From Vibrio sp. JPW-9-11-11 (GTDB taxonomy: Bacteria; Pseudomonadota; Gammaproteobacteria; Enterobacterales; Vibrionaceae), in assembly GCF_013369335.1 (NCBI RefSeq), contig NZ_SZQJ01000005.1, forward strand, positions 620,001-684,000: a stretch of DNA of 64,000 nt. The letters run 5' to 3'. The notes beneath the pieces were generated by a model. It was given only the letters and a program-made list of their open reading frames with translations, had not been told where the DNA came from and did not search any database. Positions within the stretch are counted from its first letter, which is position 1. Every line of letters starts with the position of its first letter. The position numbers and the translations under genes are program-made. Below, piece by piece: positions 28,511 through 37,681 of the stretch.

Positions 28511-29371
28511 ATGAGTAAACCACTCAATGAGTTATTAGATTTGCTGCAACTGGAAAAACTCGAAGAAGGGTTGTTTCGCGGTCAGAGCGAGAACTTAGGA
28601 TTACCACAAGTCTATGGCGGACAAGTCATAGGGCAAGCCCTATCAGCGGCTCGCTATACCGTTGATGCCGATCGTACCGTACACTCATTTCACAGTTACT
28701 TTCTCTACCCTGGTGACCCTGAGAAACCCATTGTTTATGATGTAGAAAATCTACGCGATGGGCGAAGCTTCAGCACTCGCCGAGTGAAAGCGATTCAAAA
28801 TGGACGCCCAATTTTCTACCTAACCGCTTCCTATCATGGCGAGGCTCCAGGTTTTGAACATCAAAACACCATGCCCAATATTCCGGGGCCAGAGAACTTC
28901 GCTTCCGAGACCGAGCTCGCCGCACAAATTGAAGCGTTTTTACCCGAAAAGCTCAAGAAAACCTTTTGTGGGGAAAAGCCGATAGAAATGCGCCCTGTCA
29001 CTGTCGTTAATCCATTGCAACCCGAAAAGGTTGAAGCCAAACAGTACTTGTGGATCAAAGCGAATGGCGAAGTGCCCGACAATCAGCTTATTCATCAATA
29101 CCTGCTTGGCTACGCATCAGATTGGGGCTTTTTGGTGACAGCGCTGCACCCTCATGGAGTATCGCTGATGACGCCAAAATTTCAAGTGGCGACGATTGAT
29201 CATTCCATTTGGTTCCATCGTCCTTTCAAAATGGATGAGTGGTTGCTCTACGCTATCGAAAGCCCCACAGCGTCCAACACGCGTGGTTTGGTTCGTGGTG
29301 AAATATATAACCGCGCGGGGGACTTAGTCGCCAGTGCAGTACAAGAAGGTGTGATGCGTTTTACCGAATAG
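28511..29371 (+). CDS. tesB: Acyl-CoA thioesterase II TesB
   Basis: 286 residues, equal to E. coli TesB. It is a double-hotdog enzyme that hydrolyses medium- and long-chain acyl-CoA to fatty acid and CoA. Visible family motifs are [32 protein letters not shown], the C-terminal [10 protein letters not shown] with the catalytic Asp, and [20 protein letters not shown] with the catalytic Thr/Gln region. The cytosolic enzyme has ATG at 28511 with AAGGG ahead. A perfect palindrome follows the stop. Confidence 0.96.
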   Translation: MSKPLNELLDLLQLEKLEEGLFRGQSENLGLPQVYGGQVIGQALSAARYTVDADRTVHSFHSYFLYPGDPEKPIVYDVENLRDGRSFSTRRVKAIQNGRPIFYLTASYHGEAPGFEHQNTMPNIPGPENFASETELAAQIEAFLPEKLKKTFCGEKPIEMRPVTVVNPLQPEKVEAKQYLWIKANGEVPDNQLIHQYLLGYASDWGFLVTALHPHGVSLMTPKFQVATIDHSIWFHRPFKMDEWLLYAIESPTASNTRGLVRGEIYNRAGDLVASAVQEGVMRFTE

Positions 29372-29380
29372 CGCTCTAAG

Positions 29381-29409
29381 ACAACGCTCTGACTCAGTCA
29401 GAGCGTTGT
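29381..29409. terminator. Perfect palindrome covering the end of the alcohol dehydrogenase gene
   Basis: ACAACGCTCTGACT and AGTCAGAGCGTTGT form 14-bp arms around a single base. The repeat follows the tesB stop by nine bases and includes the stop codon of the convergent dehydrogenase gene. Neither side has a clear T-run, but its position suggests a shared stop or mRNA-protecting structure. Confidence 0.55.
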
Positions 29410-30578
29410 GACTCTTGTGGGAGCAGCTTCGCCACTAGGGTTTCACACTCATGCTGACTCATCACTTCCGGCACGGGATACTCTCCAAACGCTTCCGCCA
29501 GTGCTTGCGCGGCGATGATTTCTACATCTCGTGGCTTTAACGCGTCAAGCTGGCTAGCCACTCCCATCTCACTTAACATTGCTTCAATGCGCGCGATGAA
29601 CTCTTCACTACCACTAAATCCAAGCTCAACGGCAAGTTGAATCAATACGGGGTTATTGCGCTGCGCGATAAAACGCAGGACGTGTACCAATACTAATGCA
29701 TTGGCGAGACCGTGAGGCGTGTGGTAGATAGCGCCGAGTTGATGGGCAATAGCGTGAACGTAACCGATATAAGTGCGGGTAAACACCAATCCCGCTTCAT
29801 AGCTTGCGAGCGCCATTTGTTCACGGGCTTCGCAATCTTCCCCATGAAAAAAAGCTTTAGGTAACCAGCGAAAAATTCGCTCTATTGCACTGAGTGAAAG
29901 CGCGCGTGTGGTGCGGTTAGCATAGCCACTCAGGTAAGATTCAATGGCATGCGTCAGCGCGTCTATCCCGGTTTCGGCGGTGATTTTTTGGGGTAACCCC
30001 AGCATCAGTGTCGGGTCGATGATTGCGACCTTAGGCACTAGGAAAGGGTCGGTAATCGAGTATTTTCGCTGCGCTTTACGATCACTGACAACCGCGGCCA
30101 CGGTTGCCTCGGAACCCGTTCCCGCTGTGGTTGGCAACGCAATAATCGGCAGCACGCGCCGCCGCACTTTAAGTAGTCCCGTTAATCGAGAGACATCTTT
30201 ACGTGTACTCACACTGGCGGCAATCGCTTTGGCACAATCTATCGCCGATCCGCCCCCCAAAGCAATGATGCCATCACAAGCGGTGGTGTTATAAAAAGTC
30301 ACGCCTTCGCGTACCAGTTCAAAACTAGGGTCTGGTGTCACTCGTTCAAACAATTGTGTGCCTATATTGGCTTGGTCGAACGAGGAAGCGACATTGTCGA
30401 GTAGCCCGAGTTCAACCAGCGCACTTTCGGTCACAATTAACGGCTTTTTGATGTTTAGCTGTTGGCAAAAGCGAGCAACATCAAGGCTTTTGTTTGCCCC
30501 GCACTCTAGGTGGGGGGTCGCGACGGGGACCATCTTGATGAATGGTTTTTTGAGTGCGACGAGTAACTGGTGCCACAT
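29394..30578 (-). CDS. Iron-containing alcohol dehydrogenase
   Basis: 394 residues of the group III metal-dependent alcohol dehydrogenase family. Nucleotide-binding signature GGGSAIDCAKAIA; metal ligands are in DALTHAIESYLSG (Asp and first His) and HAIAHQLG...HTPHGLANALVL (two further His). Substrate not assignable: family members act on short-chain alcohols, lactaldehyde, 1,3-propanediol or aldehydes. The stop codon lies inside a palindrome shared with tesB. It does not look like part of an operon; the Lrp-like gene upstream on the same strand is 76 bases away. Confidence 0.9.
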   Translation of the reverse strand: MWHQLLVALKKPFIKMVPVATPHLECGANKSLDVARFCQQLNIKKPLIVTESALVELGLLDNVASSFDQANIGTQLFERVTPDPSFELVREGVTFYNTTACDGIIALGGGSAIDCAKAIAASVSTRKDVSRLTGLLKVRRRVLPIIALPTTAGTGSEATVAAVVSDRKAQRKYSITDPFLVPKVAIIDPTLMLGLPQKITAETGIDALTHAIESYLSGYANRTTRALSLSAIERIFRWLPKAFFHGEDCEAREQMALASYEAGLVFTRTYIGYVHAIAHQLGAIYHTPHGLANALVLVHVLRFIAQRNNPVLIQLAVELGFSGSEEFIARIEAMLSEMGVASQLDALKPRDVEIIAAQALAEAFGEYPVPEVMSQHECETLVAKLLPQESQRSD

Positions 30579-30653
30579 TGTTTGCGTCCTGCAGTGAATA
30601 GATAATCATCGACTTATATAGAGTTAAAGTTCTAAGTTAACAAGAGCAATACC

Positions 30654-31139
30654 CTACAAGTGAGATGAATCACCCGCAATCGGTAAAGCCGTGGTGTATT
30701 TAAGTGGCTCCATGGCAAAAGTCGACGTCACATTCGACAGCCCTGCGACTGAATTGACTAATTTCTTATAGAAACGGTCAAAACTCGGCATATCCTTAAC
30801 CAGTACCTTCATCATGTAGTCATACTCCCCCGCCATTCGGTAAAACTCCATCACCTCCGGAAATTGGGCAGCAGTCGAAACAAACTGTTGATACCATTCG
30901 TGAGAGTGGTCGCTGGTTTTGACCAATACAAACGCAGTAAATGACAGGTCGAGCTTCTCTGGGTTGAGCAACGCCACTCTTTTTTGGATAACCCCCGCTT
31001 CTTCAAGCTTCTTGAGCCGTTTCCAACAAGGGGTCGTGGTTAAGTTAACCGCTTCAGCGAGGTCGTTGAGTGACAACGTCGCATCGTTTTGTAAAAGATC
31101 GAGTATTTTTCGGTCAACTTTATCTAGTTCAGCATCCAT
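30654..31139 (-). CDS. Lrp/AsnC-family regulator, DecR-like
   Basis: 161 residues with an N-terminal helix-turn-helix ([20 protein letters not shown], then [17 protein letters not shown]) and a C-terminal RAM sensing domain with [12 protein letters not shown]. It diverges from the Lrp at 4811-5305 and looks closest to DecR/YbaO, the cysteine-responsive activator of cysteine desulfidation. It is head-to-head with a cysteine desulfhydrase-like gene 118 bases away, which supports that role. Assignment to DecR is inference from sequence flavour and context. Confidence 0.8.
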   Translation of the reverse strand: MDAELDKVDRKILDLLQNDATLSLNDLAEAVNLTTTPCWKRLKKLEEAGVIQKRVALLNPEKLDLSFTAFVLVKTSDHSHEWYQQFVSTAAQFPEVMEFYRMAGEYDYMMKVLVKDMPSFDRFYKKLVNSVAGLSNVTSTFAMEPLKYTTALPIAGDSSHL

Positions 31140-31256
31140 ACACGGCTATTTGTAGAAAAATTTTCTCCAAATAAAACAAATAAAAGTATAAATAGCAAAG
31201 CTTTTCTCTCGGGACATCGATAGATTATCCCTATAACGATTCCAAGGAGAAACCCT
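31140..31256. promoter_or_regulatory. Divergent promoter region of the DecR-like/Cds1-like pair
   Basis: 117 bases between the two divergent starts, AT-rich with A-tracts near 31160-31200, suited to binding by an Lrp-family protein. Read on the plus strand, CAAGGAGAAACCCT precedes the desulfhydrase ATG. Confidence 0.5.
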
Positions 31257-32324
31257 ATGTGTACTAATCATAACTGGATCAACACTGCTGTACGCAAGAT
31301 AGAAGCCGATTATCAACGCAGCGCCGATACACATCTGATTAAACTCGATCTACCTAGCGTGGCAGGTATCGATATCTACTTGAAAGATGAAAGTACACAC
31401 CCCACTGGTTCCCTCAAACATCGCTTAGCTCGTTCACTGTTTCTCTATGCCATTTGTAACGGCTGGGTAGGACCAGACACTACCATTATCGAGTCCTCTT
31501 CTGGCAGCACCGCCGTCTCTGAGGCCTACTTCGCTCGCTTACTGGGTCTCCCTTTTATAGCCGTAATGCCTAGGTGCACCGCACGAAAGAAAATAGAACA
31601 AATTGAGTTTTATGGTGGTCAAGCCCATTTAGTGGATCGCTCTGATCAAATCTATGCTGAGTCACATCGCTTAGCGCAAGAGCTAAACGGACACTACATA
31701 GACCAGTTTACTTATGCAGAGCGTGCGACAGATTGGCGAGGTAACAACAACATCGCCAACTCGATTTTTAGTCAAATGGAGATGGAAGATCACCCTATCC
31801 CAAGTTGGATAGTGATGAGCCCTGGCACAGGAGGCACATCCGCAACCATAGGTCGCTTTATCCGCTATCAAAAGCACGACACCAAGTTGTGCGTGGTCGA
31901 CCCGGAAAACTCAGTATTTCATGACTACTACCGCACAGGTAATAGACAGTTAACCGCTGAGTGTGGCAGTAAAATTGAGGGAATTGGCCGCCCGAGGGTC
32001 GAACCGAGTTTTATCCCTGGTGTGGTTGATGAAATGCGTACCATCGAAGATGCAGCGTCGGTCGCAACGGCTCATTGGCTTGAGAAAATCCTCGGGCGTA
32101 AAGTGGGAGCCTCAACAGGCACTAACTTATACGGTGTACTGCAACTGGCCGCAGAAATGAACGCGCGCGGTGAAACAGGGTCGATTGTCACACTATTGTG
32201 TGACAGCGGTGAACGCTACCTTGATACCTACTACAACAGTGAGTGGGTAAAAGAAAATATTGGTGACTTACACCCTTACCTTGCAAAACTAGAGCACTTT
32301 GAAGCGACAGGTCAGCTAGGCTAA
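31257..32324 (+). CDS. PLP-dependent cysteine synthase-family enzyme, probable L-cysteine desulfhydrase (Cds1-like)
   Basis: 355 residues of the fold-type II PLP family. The Schiff-base lysine is K54 in [32 protein letters not shown] is the phosphate/substrate loop, and [15 protein letters not shown] is the PLP-phosphate glycine loop. The [16 protein letters not shown] segment resembles Cds1-type cysteine desulfhydrases, which release H2S, ammonia and pyruvate from cysteine, more than CysK or CysM. Divergence from a DecR-like regulator supports cysteine detoxification. A beta-replacement activity (cysteine or cystathionine synthase) cannot be excluded from sequence. Confidence 0.8.
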   Translation: MCTNHNWINTAVRKIEADYQRSADTHLIKLDLPSVAGIDIYLKDESTHPTGSLKHRLARSLFLYAICNGWVGPDTTIIESSSGSTAVSEAYFARLLGLPFIAVMPRCTARKKIEQIEFYGGQAHLVDRSDQIYAESHRLAQELNGHYIDQFTYAERATDWRGNNNIANSIFSQMEMEDHPIPSWIVMSPGTGGTSATIGRFIRYQKHDTKLCVVDPENSVFHDYYRTGNRQLTAECGSKIEGIGRPRVEPSFIPGVVDEMRTIEDAASVATAHWLEKILGRKVGASTGTNLYGVLQLAAEMNARGETGSIVTLLCDSGERYLDTYYNSEWVKENIGDLHPYLAKLEHFEATGQLG

Positions 32325-32344
32325 GTGGTCCCCCTCCTAGATAT

Positions 32345-32385
32345 AACAAAACCGCCACTGTCAAAGTGGCGGTTTTGTTATTATT
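32345..32385. terminator. Bidirectional terminator between the Cds1-like gene and DUF1244
   Basis: AACAAAACCGCCACT-GTCAA-AGTGGCGGTTTTGTT has T-rich flanks on both strands and separates the convergent genes. Confidence 0.9.
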
Positions 32386-32701
32386 TTTTGTTCTGACGGG
32401 CGGCAAACGCGGCCATTTGCTCTGGGGTCGCTTCTAGCTGATGGTGTTGTTTCCACTCATCGTAAGTCATGCCATAAACACGCTCTCGCGCATCATCAAT
32501 ATCGAGTGCTAAGCCTTGATTATCCGCTTCCGCTTTATACCATTTACTAAAGCAATTGCGGCAGAACCCCGCCAAAATCATTAAATCGATGTTCTGTACA
32601 TCTTTGTTGTCATCGAGGTGAGCGAGTAGGCGACGAAACACCGCAGCGTCGAGCTTGTCTTGTTCAGCTTGAGATAGGTTTTTATATTTAAATTCAGCCA
32701 C
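32381..32701 (-). CDS. DUF1244 family protein
   Basis: 106 residues, cytosolic, acidic/basic mixed, matching the small DUF1244 family with its FCRNCFSKWY cysteine motif and the C-terminal GMTYDEWKQHHQ. The two cysteines in FCRNC could bind a metal. No function is established. The stop codon is at the edge of the shared bidirectional terminator. ATG at 32701 follows AAAGGAAAG. Confidence 0.88.
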   Translation of the reverse strand: MAEFKYKNLSQAEQDKLDAAVFRRLLAHLDDNKDVQNIDLMILAGFCRNCFSKWYKAEADNQGLALDIDDARERVYGMTYDEWKQHHQLEATPEQMAAFAARQNKK

Positions 32702-32766
32702 TTTCCTTACCTTTTGTTGTGATTATCTCTCTTCAGTGTATCAGTGTGAGCCTCGTTCTCTCAATA

Positions 32767-32801
32767 GTAAAACGCCCAAGCATATTGCTCGGGCGTTTAG
32801 T
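32767..32801 (-). terminator. Terminator of the Tim44-domain gene
   Basis: On the minus strand AAACGCCC and GGGCGTTT pair around a 13-nt loop that itself can pair (GAGCAATATGCTT), ending TTTTA, about 20 bases after the stop. Confidence 0.7.
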
Positions 32802-32819
32802 GATACTCAACCGTTTTGG

Positions 32820-33698
32820 TTAGCCTTGAATGCCGACGATCAACCACGGCGCGTTAGGTACAGTCAAGTCACGCTCAAGGTGCCAAACGTCTTCGATGTT
32901 TTCTTCGATACCTTCAACCGCATCGCGGTAACGACCGCTAAACTGCAAACTCAATTGCGCCTTGCTTGCGTCATAGTCGGCGCGTACAATTTCTGCGTCA
33001 ACATACATCACATCAGTATGCTGCTCACCATCAAGTTTAGCACGCTCTGATTTGAGATCTTCAAATAGGCTTGGCGACACATACTCTTCGATCGTATCAA
33101 GTTGGTTATGGTTCCAGGCACCTTGCAGAACTCGGTAGTGCTCACGCGAACCATTGATAAACGCGACTTGGTCAAAGCCCGGTGGGTAGTTATGTGGGAC
33201 GTCTGTTTGTGCGCCAAAACCAAATCCGCCACTTTGAGCGCCCGGTTGCTGCTGCTCAAAGTTGTGTACATTTGGCTGCTCAAACTTAGTCGCATTGCCA
33301 CCAAAGGCAGGCTGCTGGCGGTGCTGATTCATACTGCCTTGTTTCGAACCCAGCATGCCGCGCATTAGCTTGAAGATCACAAAGGCAATCAAACCCATAA
33401 TGAGAATATCCATAAACTGGATACCTTCAAAAGCGCCGCCAAAGAATGCCGCTAACAGGCCACCAGCGAGCAAGCCACCAAGCAGCCCGCCCATAAGCCC
33501 TTTTTTGCTCGATTGAGTTTTGGTTGTGGTTTGATCTTTACCCACAGTGTTGGTGTTTTGTTGCTGCTGCTTTGGTGCCGGCGCTGTTTTAAAGCTCTTA
33601 CCAAATGATTTACCACCACCAAACTTCTTAGCCTCTGCAATCGGTGTGATTGCGACAGAGACCATAAGTAAAGCAACAAGGGAAAAAAGTCGTTTCAT
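32820..33698 (-). CDS. Tim44-like domain protein with signal peptide
   Basis: 292 residues. A signal or anchor segment (1-23, ends EAKKFGGG) leads to a Gly/Lys/Gln-rich stretch (about 24-70). Then come a Gly-rich hydrophobic segment (GLMGGLLGGLLAGGLLAAFF) and a second membrane segment (about 93-113). Finally a Tim44-like domain (about 170-292) contains REHYRVLQGAWNHNQLDTIE and DVWHLERDLTVPNAPWLIVG. Bacterial Tim44-domain proteins are widespread and membrane-linked, with no settled function. Divergent from the TetR gene. Confidence 0.88.
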   Translation of the reverse strand: MKRLFSLVALLMVSVAITPIAEAKKFGGGKSFGKSFKTAPAPKQQQQNTNTVGKDQTTTKTQSSKKGLMGGLLGGLLAGGLLAAFFGGAFEGIQFMDILIMGLIAFVIFKLMRGMLGSKQGSMNQHRQQPAFGGNATKFEQPNVHNFEQQQPGAQSGGFGFGAQTDVPHNYPPGFDQVAFINGSREHYRVLQGAWNHNQLDTIEEYVSPSLFEDLKSERAKLDGEQHTDVMYVDAEIVRADYDASKAQLSLQFSGRYRDAVEGIEENIEDVWHLERDLTVPNAPWLIVGIQG

Positions 33699-33887
33699 GT
33701 TCTTCCTTTCAGGTTCCTAACGGAATAAATCTTTTATTTATCGCCCCATATTAACGCTCGTGACACCAGTTTCAACCAAAAGGTTGCAGTATCATGTATC
33801 AGAATATTGCAAATAGTGACGTGTAAAGTTGACGCTCTAATCACCGCCTCATAGAATATCGAACATTGTTCATTACAGACTTTAATC

Positions 33888-34478
33888 ATGGCTAGACGCA
33901 ACGATCACACCCGTGAAGAGCTGGTAACTCTCACTCTTGATACCGTCAAACAGTTTTTGACCAGCAACTCCTATCATGAGCTTAGCTTACGCAAAATAGC
34001 CAACATGATTGGATACGTGCCGAGCACCTTGGTAAACGTGTTTGGTAGCTACAATCTGCTGCTACTTCACGCGGTGGCTCAAACACTGGATGAACTGTCA
34101 TCTGAAGCCAATCAGGTGGTCAATCAGAGCCAAGACACCGAAACCGCCTTGTATGAACTCGCTTACTGCTATCATGATTTTGCTCAGCGTCACCCGTACC
34201 GCTGGCAACTGATTTTCGAGCACAATATGAATGGCGAGCCCCTCCCACAATGGCAAGCGCAGCGCATTGAGAGCATGACCAGTATGTTGGAGCAGCTTCT
34301 GCAAGTGCTGGCTCCTCATCGTAAAAGTGACGATGTGCTAAAAGCGAGCCGAGTGTTATGGTCTGGCGTACACGGAATTACGCTATTGAGTGTGGATGAT
34401 AAGTTTTTTGCCTCTGAACCTATCGATGGTAAAGAGCTAATTAAAAACCTACTCTCTAACTATCTAAGCAATTGGTAA
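33888..34478 (+). CDS. TetR/AcrR-family transcriptional regulator
   Basis: 196 residues. The N-terminal helix-turn-helix is visible at about 10-55 (REELVTLTLDTVKQFL, LSLRKIANMIGYVPSTLVNV), followed by an all-helical ligand-binding domain (about 60-190) of the TetR C-terminal type with HPYRWQLIFEHNMNG. It ends 24 bases before the fused MFS/acyltransferase gene on the same strand, so it probably regulates that gene or both together. The ligand is unknown; a lipid is a reasonable guess given the neighbour. Confidence 0.88.
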   Translation: MARRNDHTREELVTLTLDTVKQFLTSNSYHELSLRKIANMIGYVPSTLVNVFGSYNLLLLHAVAQTLDELSSEANQVVNQSQDTETALYELAYCYHDFAQRHPYRWQLIFEHNMNGEPLPQWQAQRIESMTSMLEQLLQVLAPHRKSDDVLKASRVLWSGVHGITLLSVDDKFFASEPIDGKELIKNLLSNYLSNW

Positions 34479-34502
34479 ACTCTCACCAACTAAGGACAAA
34501 CC

Positions 34503-36374
34503 ATGCCACACAGCCAGGCATCTTTGATGAAGCAAAAACGTTTTCTGCCCTACTTCATCACCCAGTTCTTTGGCGCATTCAACGACAACATCTTTAAGAA
34601 TGTCTTGCTGCTATTCGTGGCCTTCGCTGGCGCTGGGGTGCTGCCCGTGTCGAGTAACTTGTTTATTAACCTCGCGGCAGGCTTATTTATCTTGCCTTTT
34701 TTCCTCTTCTCAGCGTCTGCCGGAGTGCTCGCTGATAAGTACGAAAAAGCCTGGTTTATCCGCAAAGTGAAACTGGCAGAAATAGGCATTATGTGTCTTG
34801 GTGCCATCGGCTTTATTACCGAGAGCTACGCCATCTTGTTAGTGCTCCTGTTTTTAATGGGCACACAATCCGCTTTTTTCGGTCCGGTCAAATACGCCTT
34901 GCTACCACAGCAGCTAAAAGCTAACGAACTCGTTCCGGGAAATGCACTGGTCGAGACCGGTACTTTTTTGGCTATTCTACTGGGAACCCTTGGGGCTGGC
35001 GTGATTGCCTCTGTCGAGCACGCTAAGTATGTCGCTGCGGGCTCTGTGGTACTGTTTGCCCTCTTTGGCTATCTGTCGAGTCGTGCGATCCCATCAGCCC
35101 CGGCCAGTAACCCGGAATTGAAGTTTCGTTGGCAGCCAATAAAACAAACCAGAGACACTATTGCCATAGCCAAAGCGGATCCGACCATTTTTAAATCACT
35201 GATGGCGATCAGCTGGTTTTGGTTTTTAGGCGCCGCTTATTTAACTCAGTTCCCAAACTTTACCAAGCTCCATCTCAATGGCAGCGAAAGCGCGGTGTCA
35301 TTTTTACTGGCGCTGTTCTCGATTGGTATTGCTCTTGGCTCACTCGCATGTGACAAGCTATCAAACCACCGTATTGAAGTGGGAATCGTCCCAATCGGAA
35401 GTATCGGCATCACCATTTTCGGTGGGTTAATGGCCACATCAGTGCCCGACTCTCTACCCGCATTGAACGATTTTGCCCAATTCATTTGCTATCAGCCGTT
35501 ATGGCCCCTCTTTACTTATCTGCTACTGCTGGGTATGTCTGGTGGTATTTTTATTGTTCCGCTCTACGCCCTAATGCAACAGCGCGCACGCGTAAAAGAA
35601 CGCGCCCAAGTGATTGCCGCGCTCAACATTTACAACTCACTATTTATGGTAGGTAGTGCGCTACTCGGCATTGTCTGTTTGTCGTTGTTAGGATTGTCGA
35701 TTCCTCAACTGTTCTTGCTGCTTGCCGTGGGCAATTTTTTGGTGGCGGCTTATCTCTTTTTTCAAGTCCCCGTTTTTGTCGTGCGTTTTTTGGTTTGGGT
35801 GTTAACCCACACCATGTACCGTGTATCACATAAAAACCTCCACCACTTACCAGAAAAGCAAGGCGCGCTTTTAGTTTGCAACCATGTCAGTTACATGGAT
35901 GCACTATTACTGAGTGCAGTTTGTCCTCGTTTGATCCGCTTTGTGATGGAGGAAGAGTATGCCAATACGCCGCCGTTACGTAAGTTTCTCAATCGAGCGG
36001 GCGTTATCCCCATTTCAGCAACCAATCGCCGTTCGATCATTCGTGCATTCAATCAAGTAGAACAGGCTCTGAATCAGGGGCACATCGTATGTATCTTCCC
36101 TGAAGGACGTTTGACCCCAGACGGCGAGATTCATCCCTTTATGCGCGGCATGGACATCATACTAAAACGTAGCCCTGTCCCTGTCATTCCTGTTGCACTA
36201 AAAGGGATGTGGGGAAGTTACTTCAGTCGTCACAAGGGCTCGGCGTGCAAAGGCTTACCTTCGCGCTTCTGGTCGAGAATCGAAATTGAAGCGGGGGAGC
36301 CCGTTCAACCTGAGTTCGCCAGCACGGATACCATGCACCATCGAGTCGCGCAACTAAGAGGCGATTGGCGCTGA
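34503..36374 (+). CDS. Fused MFS transporter and 1-acylglycerophosphate acyltransferase
   Basis: 623 residues. The N-terminal half (about 10-425) is a 12-helix MFS transporter of the lysophospholipid transporter (LplT) type, starting FLPYFITQFFGAFNDNIFKN. The C-terminal part (about 430-623) is a PlsC-type acyltransferase with H461-V-S-Y-M-D466 (the HX4D motif), the FPEGRLTPDG substrate loop and PVIPVALKGM. Together these suit flipping lysophospholipid inward and re-acylating it. In E. coli LplT and Aas are separate, and Aas also has an acyl-ACP synthetase domain; that third domain is absent here. Operonic with a TetR gene. Confidence 0.92.
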   Translation: MPHSQASLMKQKRFLPYFITQFFGAFNDNIFKNVLLLFVAFAGAGVLPVSSNLFINLAAGLFILPFFLFSASAGVLADKYEKAWFIRKVKLAEIGIMCLGAIGFITESYAILLVLLFLMGTQSAFFGPVKYALLPQQLKANELVPGNALVETGTFLAILLGTLGAGVIASVEHAKYVAAGSVVLFALFGYLSSRAIPSAPASNPELKFRWQPIKQTRDTIAIAKADPTIFKSLMAISWFWFLGAAYLTQFPNFTKLHLNGSESAVSFLLALFSIGIALGSLACDKLSNHRIEVGIVPIGSIGITIFGGLMATSVPDSLPALNDFAQFICYQPLWPLFTYLLLLGMSGGIFIVPLYALMQQRARVKERAQVIAALNIYNSLFMVGSALLGIVCLSLLGLSIPQLFLLLAVGNFLVAAYLFFQVPVFVVRFLVWVLTHTMYRVSHKNLHHLPEKQGALLVCNHVSYMDALLLSAVCPRLIRFVMEEEYANTPPLRKFLNRAGVIPISATNRRSIIRAFNQVEQALNQGHIVCIFPEGRLTPDGEIHPFMRGMDIILKRSPVPVIPVALKGMWGSYFSRHKGSACKGLPSRFWSRIEIEAGEPVQPEFASTDTMHHRVAQLRGDWR

Positions 36375-36490
36375 GTCACTCAGACCTAAACAGGCGTTCA
36401 GTTTTTCTTAACGCCTGTTCAAAACATTCACATCTCTTTATTTCACTCGATTGGCTAAACTAGCCACTTTGTTCTCTCTTTACGCTGACT

Positions 36491-37414
36491 ATGACTCGTT
36501 TTCTCCAAGCTTTGCCATTTTGGCTTGCGATGCTGGTGTGCCTCACCCCCATTGTTTCCTCTCCGACTGCGCTGGTTATCGGCTTCCTACTCGCATCACT
36601 TGGCTTAGTCCCTCAACACATAGAGCCGGCTAAAGTGACCAAAAAACTGCTCGCGTATTCGATAGTCGGTCTAGGATTTGGCATTCAATTTCAACAAGCT
36701 TTGGCGGTGACCAGCGACGGGATCGGGTTAATCATCACCACGATAGTAGGCACTTTAGCGATCGGCTGGTGGTTTGCGAAAGCGATTGGATTGAGGCGCG
36801 AGACCGGATACCTAATTTCATCTGGTACCGCTATTTGCGGTGGAAGTGCGATTGCCGCGATTGCCCCAGCGATCAATGCCAAAGACGATCAGATTGGCCT
36901 CGCGCTCGCTACCGTGTTTGTACTTAACTCGATAGCCCTGTTCGTGTTTCCAGTGATAGGTCATGCGCTCGACCTAGACCAAGTAACGTTCGGTACTTGG
37001 GCCGCAATCGCCATACACGACACCTCATCTGTTGTCGGTGCAGCGTCGGCTTATGGCGAACAAGCACTGACCACGGCAACCACACTTAAACTAGCCCGAG
37101 CGCTGTGGATTGTTCCCGTCGCCCTGTTCAGTAGTTTTCTATTTCGTAGCGACAGTAAAGCCATCACTCTGCCCTATTTCATCTTATTTTACTGTTTGGC
37201 GATAGGTATTAGTGATGGGTTGCCGCAGTTTGAATGGCTTTATCAAGCGATTTTTGACATCGCTAAACGGGCGTTAGTGGTGTGCTTATTTTTGGTGGGA
37301 TGTGGTATTTCAGTCACTAAGCTTAAGGCCGCTGGCCCTAAGCCACTAATGTTTGGCATTACACTTTGGCTGTTGATCTCCACCACCTCACTTGCATGGC
37401 TGACTTTGACCTAA
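36491..37414 (+). CDS. YeiH-family putative sulfate exporter
   Basis: 307 residues with about ten hydrophobic segments, of the UPF0324 family that includes E. coli YeiH. Family motifs: [20 protein letters not shown], then [20 protein letters not shown] and [20 protein letters not shown]. The family is annotated as a putative sulfate exporter, on limited evidence. The start ATG at 36491 has little upstream Shine-Dalgarno. Its last four bases overlap the end of a small convergent ORF. Confidence 0.87.
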   Translation: MTRFLQALPFWLAMLVCLTPIVSSPTALVIGFLLASLGLVPQHIEPAKVTKKLLAYSIVGLGFGIQFQQALAVTSDGIGLIITTIVGTLAIGWWFAKAIGLRRETGYLISSGTAICGGSAIAAIAPAINAKDDQIGLALATVFVLNSIALFVFPVIGHALDLDQVTFGTWAAIAIHDTSSVVGAASAYGEQALTTATTLKLARALWIVPVALFSSFLFRSDSKAITLPYFILFYCLAIGISDGLPQFEWLYQAIFDIAKRALVVCLFLVGCGISVTKLKAAGPKPLMFGITLWLLISTTSLAWLTLT

Positions 37415-37587
37415 TCCTGCTTTGCGCCAGAGAGCCGTTTTGTTCTCACTCTAGGCTTAAGGTTGTACACCAAAACCAGAGTAGAAACAAACGCGCCTAA
37501 CTCGGCCAATGAACGCAATAACCCATGGCTTTGAGTCGCGATAATGATCTGGACTAAGATAATACCGACCAGTGCGAACCTGAGCAT
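37411..37587 (-). CDS. 58-residue small membrane protein, previously uncalled
   Basis: An ATG at 37587 with AGGG eight bases upstream opens a 58-codon frame: [20 protein letters not shown] opens a membrane segment, then a short loop and a second segment (about 30-41, [15 protein letters not shown]), and a basic tail ([15 protein letters not shown]). Two-helix topology, positive tail inside, proper start and a near-coterminal stop with the convergent transporter gene argue that it is real. The 4-base overlap (37411-37414) includes both stop codons. I do not recognise a family, and a chance ORF cannot be excluded. Confidence 0.55.
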   Translation of the reverse strand: MLRFALVGIILVQIIIATQSHGLLRSLAELGAFVSTLVLVYNLKPRVRTKRLSGAKQD

Positions 37588-37681
37588 CTATATACCCTAA
37601 CTATGAAAAAACATGGTTTATTATGAATTAGAGTTATATCTTTGCTAAATTCAGATTTGCACTATCAAATTCCTAAATTAA

